This document shows, piece after piece, positions 57,205-64,000 of a DNA stretch of 64,000 bases. Origin of the DNA: a virus; the IMG/VR virus record IMGVR_UViG_3300032285_003360, positions 1 to 64,000 of that record; one strand, written 5' to 3'. The first letter of the stretch is position 1, and each line of letters starts with the position of its first letter. The notes under the pieces were generated by a model. It did not search any database. It worked only from the letters and a program-made list of their open reading frames with translations, and was not told the origin of the DNA. The position numbers and the translations under genes are program-made.

Positions 57205-58077
57205 TTAATTAAATTTCCATCCGAAGATTACGAATGTTCTACTTGTTTTATTTGAATTACCAATACCAACCATAGGTTCGATATCAAGATATGCTTTGTT
57301 GTTTAATCTGAATTGCATTGATGGTCCAATTAGATTATCAAAACTTTTATCTAAGTAATTGTTTGTTCTTTCATGTGCATTCGCATATTGGCCAGAGAAA
57401 CCTAATGAGAAGTTTCTACTAAAGATATGTTGATATGAATAGGTTATTTGACCTTCGTTTGTTTTATCTTTATAAGGTGCTAAGTTTCCTTCATATACTA
57501 AGTTAACACTCCATAGATTATTCTTCTTAGGACCGAACGCATCACCTAATAATAACTTAGGTTCAACAACATCGTAACTATTATTTAAATGTTGATACTC
57601 AAAGTATAATGTTGGGTTACCCCACATCTTTCCCCAATCAGCTAAGGCGTATCTAACTTCCCACGATATTCCACGATTTTCAAATGAACCGTTGTTACCA
57701 TCGAATGTTTTTAAACCTAACATGTAAAGGTCTAACTCAAATCTGTGTCCTAAACCAAATGCCAACTCTTCACGAGTTCTCATTTCAGTTCCATTTCTAT
57801 AAGTTCTTAACTCTTGCCAATGTTCAAATGTAACAACGCCCGGTGCGTTCTGAACATAGATTCTTGAGTTAGGTGACTTTCTAAACTCAGACCAATAAGG
57901 TTGTTTGTATTCTCCAACTAAATCTGTTGGTAATGGTGTGAAGCTTTCAATTGTAACTTCATCTAAGACTTTGACGGTGTCTTTGTCAGGTGGTCTTAAT
58001 ACCTTGATGTCTTGCGCAAACGATGTGATTGCAACAAACATAACAGCTAACATTAGCGATAGCTTTTTTGTTCTCAT
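57205..58077 (-). CDS. Outer-membrane beta-barrel protein
   Basis: 290 aa. Signal peptide (MRTKKLSLMLAVMFVAITSFAQ, cut after A-Q-like site), then alternating aromatic strands (FELDLYMLGLKTF, TLYFEYQHLN, ITYSYQHIFSRNFSLGF) and a C-terminal aromatic ending (FVIFGWKFN), the outer-membrane sorting signal. Encoded by a phage, it would sit in the host outer membrane and could pair with the permease. Confidence 0.85.
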   Translation of the reverse strand: MRTKKLSLMLAVMFVAITSFAQDIKVLRPPDKDTVKVLDEVTIESFTPLPTDLVGEYKQPYWSEFRKSPNSRIYVQNAPGVVTFEHWQELRTYRNGTEMRTREELAFGLGHRFELDLYMLGLKTFDGNNGSFENRGISWEVRYALADWGKMWGNPTLYFEYQHLNNSYDVVEPKLLLGDAFGPKKNNLWSVNLVYEGNLAPYKDKTNEGQITYSYQHIFSRNFSLGFSGQYANAHERTNNYLDKSFDNLIGPSMQFRLNNKAYLDIEPMVGIGNSNKTSRTFVIFGWKFN

Positions 58078-58134
58078 CTTTTTCTATTTTATAAACGTTT
58101 ATTATTATTTATAATATAACAAAAAAAGATGAAA

Positions 58135-58467
58135 TTATAAAATGTGTTTAAGAATAATTGTTAAAGATATTACAATCCATAACGTATTGAAAACGATTAA
58201 AGTAGGTAAAGATTTCTTCATACTTGCCCATATCAATAATGATGATGTGCATAAGGTTAAAAAATGTAACCACCATATTTCTTTACCAAATACTAAACCA
58301 GGAACAATGATTGCAGCTTTAGCCATCCAAGCAGCAAATTCAATTGTGTTGTAGTTTGTCCAATATTCTTTATCGGTATACATTAAAATTTTATTCCATA
58401 TCTTTTGGAATCCAATAAAGTAGAACAAAACAAAAATGAAACAAAAATAAACTAATATATTAATCAC
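58135..58467 (-). CDS. Four-helix small membrane protein
   Basis: 110 aa, four hydrophobic segments (residues 3-23, 45-63, 66-84, 88-108). No known family. Overlaps the halogenase stop by eight bases, so translated with it. The 57 bases downstream to 58078 are A/T-rich with no gene. Confidence 0.75.
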   Translation of the reverse strand: MINILVYFCFIFVLFYFIGFQKIWNKILMYTDKEYWTNYNTIEFAAWMAKAAIIVPGLVFGKEIWWLHFLTLCTSSLLIWASMKKSLPTLIVFNTLWIVISLTIILKHIL

Positions 58468-59980
58468 GGTTGTAAAAATTTTTTAAATAATCATATATGT
58501 TAGGGAACAATTCACAAAGTGAATCAGATTCTCTTTTAATCAATTCAATGCGATGTTCACAAAGTTGTTTATACTTCTCGTGAATTTTCCATTGACAGTT
58601 TTTATAAAAACCCATACCCCATAACCATTGGAACCAGTTAACTGCTCCGAAGATTCTGCCTCTAAACATGTGTGCAGGTGGTTTATGTTCTAACACTTTA
58701 AACTTTTGAATTATCGTATCAGGTAAAAATGTTTTTTCATGAACGTCTCTCCAAAATTGTGTATCTCTTCTTTGACATAAATAGTAATGCGCAATAATAA
58801 AATCACGAATGTCAATCATCATATCGATGTTATCTCTGTTGATTGCATCAATAACTGGTTGACCATATTTTAATCCACTCTTTTCTAATTCAGTAACAAG
58901 TGTAGCCATAATACCTTGGAATGTTGAAATACCAGTTGATTCCATTGGTTCAGCAAATCCACTACTTAATCCACACGCAACCACATTCTTAACAGCAACT
59001 CTTTCACGTGTTCCAATTCTCATTTTAATTTTCATTACCTCACCATTATATCCATCATGGAACTCTCTAAATTCTTTTTCAGCATCTTCATCACTGATAT
59101 GGTTTGATGAATAAACGTAGCCACTTCCAATTCTACTATAGATTGGTGTCTTCCATAACCAACCGCTATTCATCGTATATAAACTCGAATAAGGTGTTAA
59201 TTCTTTTCTCTTATCTTTATATGGAATAGGTGCAACAACTGCTGTGTCGCAAAATAATGAATCTTTGAATGATATGAATGGTTCACCCATTACCGCTTCA
59301 ATTAATGCCGCTCTAAATCCTGAACAATCAATATAGATATCTGCACTATATTTTGATCTATCCATCATTTTTAATTCCTTAACAAAACCAAACGCATCTA
59401 ACTTAACTTCTTTTAAATCAGCTTCAACAATCTTAACACCATTTGGTATTGCTACTTTATCTCTCAATACGTCAGCAAATTTTCTTGCATCAAAGTTGTA
59501 ACTATAAAAACTTTCTAACTTAGATAACTTTGGTGAATAAGAAATGTCTTCTTCAAAGTTTGGACAAATATTCATATCAGCCATCTTCGCTGTTAAATGA
59601 ATGTCATTAATCTTTTTATGGTCGCCTGCGTATTCAGACACCAAGTATTCATGTAAGTTTAAATCATCTGTAATAAAGTGTCTACTTTCATTCTCAACAA
59701 GAACCATGTGTTCACCATCTTCAGACCAATTCATAAACTTACCACCATACTTGTATACCGCATCACATTCATTCATCCATTCACTTTCTTTTAAACCAAG
59801 GAACGACATAAAAGATTGTAAGCTCGCAGTTGAGCTCTCACCAACACCAATGGTTGGGATAAGTTTACTATGTATCAAGGTAATGTCTACTTTACCTTTG
59901 AACATTTTTGACAATAATGATGCAGTCATCATACCAGCAGTTCCACCGCCTAAGATGACAATTTTTTTAACGTCTAACAT
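58460..59980 (-). CDS. Flavin-dependent halogenase (tryptophan halogenase family)
   Basis: 506 aa. FAD site GGGTAGM at residues 11-17, VGESS at 46-50, catalytic Lys77 in YKYGGKFMNW, YIDCSGFRAAL, and SGWLWKTPI, which corresponds to the W-x-W-x-I-P halogenase hallmark. Full length for the family (500-540 aa). Chlorinates, brominates or iodinates an aromatic substrate; substrate unknown. Viral halogenases have a cyanophage precedent. Confidence 0.92.
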   Translation of the reverse strand: MLDVKKIVILGGGTAGMMTASLLSKMFKGKVDITLIHSKLIPTIGVGESSTASLQSFMSFLGLKESEWMNECDAVYKYGGKFMNWSEDGEHMVLVENESRHFITDDLNLHEYLVSEYAGDHKKINDIHLTAKMADMNICPNFEEDISYSPKLSKLESFYSYNFDARKFADVLRDKVAIPNGVKIVEADLKEVKLDAFGFVKELKMMDRSKYSADIYIDCSGFRAALIEAVMGEPFISFKDSLFCDTAVVAPIPYKDKRKELTPYSSLYTMNSGWLWKTPIYSRIGSGYVYSSNHISDEDAEKEFREFHDGYNGEVMKIKMRIGTRERVAVKNVVACGLSSGFAEPMESTGISTFQGIMATLVTELEKSGLKYGQPVIDAINRDNIDMMIDIRDFIIAHYYLCQRRDTQFWRDVHEKTFLPDTIIQKFKVLEHKPPAHMFRGRIFGAVNWFQWLWGMGFYKNCQWKIHEKYKQLCEHRIELIKRESDSLCELFPNIYDYLKNFYNRD

Positions 59981-59990
59981 AAATTAAGTT

Positions 59991-60725
59991 TTAAGAACCT
60001 GGTGTGTAAGTTTGTTCAGCGAATCTTGTGTCTCCCGGAATTACTGTTGTATCAAATGGTAATCTTATATTGATAATATCATCCCCATCAGCATCTTTTA
60101 ATTGTTTCACGTATCCTTCTTGTGCGGCAAATAAACTCGCAATAGTTGCATTGTAATTTGTAACAGCAGTCAATACTTGTGAAGCCAATGTGCTAACATC
60201 AGTTCCTCTTGCAGTTGCTAACATAGAAAGCGTTGGTGTTGCTGCAGTATTATCTGCAGTAAACGCAATTGCTTCAGCTTGTTGTGCCGCCCATGTAGCT
60301 TGTTCTTGAGGTGTTTTGTTAACCAACAAATTTTTAAATTGCTGTTTATAATATTCTTGAACTTGTTGAATTCTTAACCAACGAATTGTGTCATATCTAT
60401 CAGATACTTCTTGGTCCGTCATCGGTCTTTTAATTCTAATACCTTTTTGTTTATCAAACTCCTCATCAAAAAATTCAGCTTCTGAAGCAGATGAATATGT
60501 TTTAAATAATCTTGCAGCATCTTTTGTTGCGATATAAAATTGAATTCCGTTCTCAACATAACTTGGTGCTAATCGAATACCGTAACGTTCAGTTATTGAT
60601 ATTGCGATTTGATTAATGTCAGGAACCTTTACGATGTAAAAGTTTTCAGCATATCCAACCATTTCGACACCACTTAATAATGGTGCAACGTCATTTACCG
60701 GAATTCTATAAGCTACTAAGTCCAT
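59991..60725 (-). CDS. Putative virion/structural protein
   Basis: 244 aa. No membrane or catalytic motif. Ala/Thr-rich central region (about 130-195, AQQAEAIAFTADNTAATPT) looks like a helical or fibrous stalk; flanking segments are globular. Between the halogenase and fibre genes; structural role is inference. TAATATG joins it to the gene at 60727. Confidence 0.7.
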   Translation of the reverse strand: MDLVAYRIPVNDVAPLLSGVEMVGYAENFYIVKVPDINQIAISITERYGIRLAPSYVENGIQFYIATKDAARLFKTYSSASEAEFFDEEFDKQKGIRIKRPMTDQEVSDRYDTIRWLRIQQVQEYYKQQFKNLLVNKTPQEQATWAAQQAEAIAFTADNTAATPTLSMLATARGTDVSTLASQVLTAVTNYNATIASLFAAQEGYVKQLKDADGDDIINIRLPFDTTVIPGDTRFAEQTYTPGS

Positions 60726-60726
60726 A

Positions 60727-61380
60727 TTATAAATCTATTTGTTTAATTTGTGTTTTGTCAATTATTTTTGCAATGTCCTCATCTGTAACCATATCAAGAT
60801 ATTGCACTTGTTTTTGAACATCTCTTGTTATTCTTGTTGATTCAATTAATGTCTTTTGGAATAAGTCTTCACCCATTTGCATCATTGCTTCTAAGTTACC
60901 TGCACCGATTCTTCCTACTGTCAATACTTCCAATGCTGCTTGAGCACCCATTCTTCTTACCCAATAGTCTTCTTCTAATTGTTCTTGATTATCAATGAAG
61001 TTTTGGACGTCATAATTTTCTTTAAACCAATTGTAAATTCTTTCTAATGATGCGATTTCACTTTGAGTTCTTCCTAATGCTCTTACTGAATTCTCTTGTG
61101 CTGCAGCAAATTTGTCTTTCTCAATTTGATATAATTCTCTTTGTGCAGGCGATGTCTCAACCGCAATTTGTTCATCCAACAATTTTTGTTCTGCAATGTT
61201 TTTTCTTTGGTCTAACTTGATGGTTTCTTCCATTGTTTTTCTAACCTCCAATTCCATCAACACTTGTTTAAATTGTTTGTAAGCACTGTGTTGTGAATTA
61301 ACAACGAATTTATTAATCTGAAATGTGGACATTGAAAACGAAAACTTTTCAAATTCTTCTGGTAATTTATCTGATGTCAT
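60727..61380 (-). CDS. Putative virion protein with coiled coil
   Basis: 217 aa. Long charged helices (VRKTMEETIKLDQRKNIAEQKLLDEQIA), with IGAGNLEAMMQMGEDLFQKT near the C-terminus. Unknown, probably a virion or assembly component. Starts the unit downstream of the paralogous fibre genes. Confidence 0.7.
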   Translation of the reverse strand: MTSDKLPEEFEKFSFSMSTFQINKFVVNSQHSAYKQFKQVLMELEVRKTMEETIKLDQRKNIAEQKLLDEQIAVETSPAQRELYQIEKDKFAAAQENSVRALGRTQSEIASLERIYNWFKENYDVQNFIDNQEQLEEDYWVRRMGAQAALEVLTVGRIGAGNLEAMMQMGEDLFQKTLIESTRITRDVQKQVQYLDMVTDEDIAKIIDKTQIKQIDL

Positions 61381-61429
61381 AATCTTTTAATTTTAGTATA
61401 ATATACATAATTTTATTCAAAAAGTCAAA

Positions 61430-62470
61430 TTAAAATGATGACCACATTGGAGATGCTGAAGATAATGCTCTTGGTGCATCACTAATGTTTACAATAGTAT
61501 CCGTATTATAGTTTTGTCTATCTGTATGTGCATTTTGTGAACCGTTATAACCACCGGCCCAATAGCCGTGATTCTGTCCTAATACACCAGGGTTTTCACC
61601 GTTTGTGATTGTTTGTCTACCTGCACTAACTGTCCAAGTGTTTGTTGATGATGTGAATAAATAAACTGTATATCCATCAGCACCGTTTGTATGTGACGTG
61701 AAACAGTTATTTGTTCCGATGTAATGTTTACCCCATTTACTTGGAACAGCATGTTCAGAGTTACAAGCGTTTACTTGACCTAAATCTAACATATTACTAT
61801 TTGTTGTAATTGATGCAATCGACTCTGATGTCCAATCCATTCTAAAAGTATATTGAGCTCCAGCATCATATGCGGATGTTGCCCAACCGTAATATCTATC
61901 AAACCAACTTGCACCATATCTTCCTGATAAGCCATTACTATTTGTGGCCCAAGTCTCTGTTCCAAATGTTAATATATCCATATTAGCACTACCATTACCT
62001 GTTTGATATGCTTTAGTTCCATATGATGCTAAAGTATTATATGTTCCACCTGCTGTTATAGTGTTAACAGATACATCAAAACCAATACCATGTTGAATTG
62101 ATACAGGACTAGAACCACCGTTGTAGTTTCTATTTGCAATTTGTTGAACTGATTCTGTTGGAAAGTTAACGCGTTGATTATACAACCAAGAACTTTGGTC
62201 GCTTTCAAATACATAACCATTTGTAAACGCTGTCGCCCATCCACCGTATTTTGTTCCGTGTGGTAAAGAGTTTGCAGATGTCGACCAACCGTCTGTTGCA
62301 AATTGTATTTTTGTAATTGCAGTCCAACCCGCACCGCCTTGATAACCGCCACCTAAGAAACCTCTAATTAAATTTAAACCATATAAATAACTTTCCTGAT
62401 AGAAGCCAAATATGTCTCTACTATTCTGTAATAATGCATTTGTAATTGTTACGTCTCCGTTTACTATCAT
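61430..62470 (-). CDS. Fibre/propeller-like virion protein, tandem paralogue 1
   Basis: 346 aa. Starts MIVNGDVTI, followed by repeats of about 45-50 residues, each with GGY or GYW-A, W, and a central aromatic strand; C-terminus YWAGGYNGSQNAHTDRQNYNTDTIVNISDAPR..LSSASPMWSSF is shared with both neighbours. Kelch-like beta-propeller or fibre head, probably host-binding. Paralogue of 62483 and 63495. Confidence 0.82.
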   Translation of the reverse strand: MIVNGDVTITNALLQNSRDIFGFYQESYLYGLNLIRGFLGGGYQGGAGWTAITKIQFATDGWSTSANSLPHGTKYGGWATAFTNGYVFESDQSSWLYNQRVNFPTESVQQIANRNYNGGSSPVSIQHGIGFDVSVNTITAGGTYNTLASYGTKAYQTGNGSANMDILTFGTETWATNSNGLSGRYGASWFDRYYGWATSAYDAGAQYTFRMDWTSESIASITTNSNMLDLGQVNACNSEHAVPSKWGKHYIGTNNCFTSHTNGADGYTVYLFTSSTNTWTVSAGRQTITNGENPGVLGQNHGYWAGGYNGSQNAHTDRQNYNTDTIVNISDAPRALSSASPMWSSF

Positions 62471-62482
62471 CTATCTATATTT

Positions 62483-63490
62483 TTAACTTAAAACTATTGC
62501 GCCTGATCCACTCCACATCGGTGCACCTGAAGACAATGACCTCGGCGCATCAAATATTTGTCTTATTGTTTCACTACCATAATCAATTCTATCACTATGT
62601 GCATTTTGCACACCACTATAACCACCCGCAAAATACCCGTGGTTTTGTCCCATCACACCCGATTGTTCTGAATTTCCTAATGTTTGTTTATATAATATAC
62701 CAATCCATGTGCTTGTGCTATTTAAAAACTTTGCACAGTTTTGACCAGTTGATGTTCCAACATAATTTTGGTCCCCACACATAAAACATTTACCATCTTT
62801 TGTATTAACTGGTTTTTGCCAATAACCTGGGCTACCAAATCCTGCAACACCACTGTATGTGTTTGTTGTAGATAATACAGCCCAACTTTCAGATGATGTT
62901 GTCATTTTTTGTGTTGTTGTTCCATAGTTAACCCACGAATAATATTTGTCAAACCATCCTGATGTTTCTTGTGTGTCAGGTGCACTACCGCTTGATAATG
63001 CTGCAGCCGTTTCAGTTGCAAACACCCATCTATCCCAATAACCTCCGTTTGCGTAACCACCATGATATGCTTTAGTTCCATAAGCGGTTCCATCTGTGTT
63101 GAATCCAACACCTTCTTGAACTGACCATGGGTTCGCACCACCATAGTTTTTACTTCCACATGTTGAGGTTGTTTCAGCTGCAAAATTAAATTTTTGCATA
63201 CCTGTTGCACTATCTCTTTGTGCATTACCACAATAACCATTCAATGCTGAACTTGACCACGTTCCATATTTTGTTGCATATGGTAATGTGTTTGAAGCTG
63301 TGCTCCAAGCATCAGTTGCATTTGCAATTTTAGTTACAGTATTCCATATAGAACTACTAACATAACCACCGCCAATATATCCTTTTGATAATGTTAATCC
63401 ATGTTTATAATCATCAGTGAAAACTTGTTTTAAAACTGTTCCATTTTTTGATATGGTTCCTGTAAAATTTATATTTCCGTTTACTATCAT
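62483..63490 (-). CDS. Fibre/propeller-like virion protein, tandem paralogue 2
   Basis: 335 aa from MIVNGNINFTG (ATG 63488-63490); the longer frame runs into its neighbour. Same N-terminal MIVNG and C-terminal YFAGGYSGVQNAHSDRIDY..DAPRSLSSGAPMW. Middle repeats diverge and are Cys/Gly-rich. Tandem copies favour recombination and receptor variation. Confidence 0.82.
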   Translation of the reverse strand: MIVNGNINFTGTISKNGTVLKQVFTDDYKHGLTLSKGYIGGGYVSSSIWNTVTKIANATDAWSTASNTLPYATKYGTWSSSALNGYCGNAQRDSATGMQKFNFAAETTSTCGSKNYGGANPWSVQEGVGFNTDGTAYGTKAYHGGYANGGYWDRWVFATETAAALSSGSAPDTQETSGWFDKYYSWVNYGTTTQKMTTSSESWAVLSTTNTYSGVAGFGSPGYWQKPVNTKDGKCFMCGDQNYVGTSTGQNCAKFLNSTSTWIGILYKQTLGNSEQSGVMGQNHGYFAGGYSGVQNAHSDRIDYGSETIRQIFDAPRSLSSGAPMWSGSGAIVLS

Positions 63491-63494
63491 AATA

Positions 63495-64000
63495 TTAAAT
63501 TGGTGACCATAATGGTGCAGCTGATGACAATGATCTTGGTGCATCCGAAATATTAACAATGTTGTCAGTATCGTAATATATTTTATCACTATGCGCATTT
63601 TGACCTGTTGATGTATTATAACCACCTGCTAAATAACCATAAGCTTGGCCCATGGTTCCTGAATTTTCACAGTTCTGTAATGTTTGGTTATAATAATTTA
63701 AAGTCCATGTTGCAATGTTATTTCTAAACTGATACATTTTTGTATCAGATGTGCTACCGTCTGTTGTTAAATAAAATTTACCTCTTTTGGAGTTTAACCC
63801 TTTTTCCAAATAACCTGCGCCACCACCCCATCCAAATGTTCTTGGTGTGTTTGTTGTTCCATATGTTGACCACGATTCGGTTGCAAATGTCATGATATAT
63901 GTATTTGAACTATCCCAACCATAACCGTAATCTCTGTCAAACCATGCCGCATGATAAGCTGATTGCATGATACCTGAATTGGTTGTTGATGACCATGTAT
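63495..64000 (-). CDS. Fibre/propeller-like virion protein, paralogue 3 (partial)
   Basis: Open across the right edge, so its N-terminus is missing; 168 codons visible. C-terminus YLAGGYN.STGQNAHSDKIYY..ISDAPRSLSSAAPLWSPI matches the other two. The apparent ATG at 63968 is internal. Confidence 0.8.
   Translation of the reverse strand, partial: TWSSTTNSGIMQSAYHAAWFDRDYGYGWDSSNTYIMTFATESWSTYGTTNTPRTFGWGGGAGYLEKGLNSKRGKFYLTTDGSTSDTKMYQFRNNIATWTLNYYNQTLQNCENSGTMGQAYGYLAGGYNTSTGQNAHSDKIYYDTDNIVNISDAPRSLSSAAPLWSPI

Noticed and set aside
58142-58354. Plus-strand 70-aa ORF opposite the four-helix membrane gene
   Set aside because: The minus-strand frame has coherent membrane helices and couples to the halogenase gene; the plus frame has neither neighbour nor motif.
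1-64000. tRNA genes, CRISPR arrays, insertion sequences
   Set aside because: No T-arm-like GGTTCRA with a matching cloverleaf, no regularly spaced repeats and no transposase motifs were seen in gaps on either strand by eye; a dedicated scan could still find a tRNA.

Overview
The window looks like part of a large tailed bacteriophage genome infecting a Bacteroidetes (Flavobacteria-like) host. Evidence for a phage: densely packed, mostly minus-strand genes with 1-14 base overlaps; many very short unknown genes; tail-fibre-like proteins with N-terminal GSI/TGSN repeats; cell-wall lysins; thymidylate synthase; DNA methyltransferases; and a tagged protein carrying a stretch that resembles the T4 gp23 major capsid protein. 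Evidence for the host: AT-rich DNA, starts without Shine-Dalgarno sequences, and several TTTG-N19/20-TAnnTTTG promoters of the Bacteroidetes sigma type. No tRNA, CRISPR array or insertion sequence was seen.

Layout. 1-9.4 kb (minus): a tight array of small proteins sharing a short terminal peptide F-K-F-[F/L], plus a 2-oxoglutarate oxygenase and an NlpC/P60 protein. 9.4-20 kb (minus): small membrane proteins, lipoproteins, an FkbM methyltransferase, an FG-GAP lipoprotein, a caspase-like protein, a DnaA domain IV protein, a cyclophilin and further tagged genes. 20-30 kb: a PaaK-like adenylating enzyme with a possible methyltransferase partner, a glucosaminidase, a metallophosphoesterase and a large multidomain virion lysin. 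30-43 kb: a candidate structured RNA, HAD phosphatases, a metallopeptidase, cytosine methyltransferase, A-type Fe-S carrier, two PcfJ-like proteins, thymidylate synthase and a DNA methyltransferase. 43.2-52.8 kb (plus): a cluster of glycosyltransferases, methyltransferases and a sugar epimerase that also holds two tagged genes. 52.8-64 kb (minus): tail fibre, then a cassette of Asp/Asn beta-hydroxylase, DUF401-like permease, outer-membrane barrel, small membrane protein and flavin-dependent halogenase, then virion proteins and three tandem paralogous fibre/propeller proteins.

The main candidate for an undescribed system is the FKF[F/L] tag. At least 24 unrelated small proteins carry it within a few residues of the N-terminus and four more carry it at the C-terminus. 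Three of those four have an N-terminal membrane segment, and the one N-tagged protein with a clear membrane anchor has it at the C-terminus, so the tag sits opposite the anchor. Codon use in the tag varies synonymously, so the peptide rather than the DNA appears conserved. In nine places the tag codons also supply the stop codon of the upstream gene through an exact 14-base overlap. I infer a sorting or docking peptide for a shared partner, such as capsid, phage nucleus, replisome clamp or ribosome; the sequence alone does not say which.
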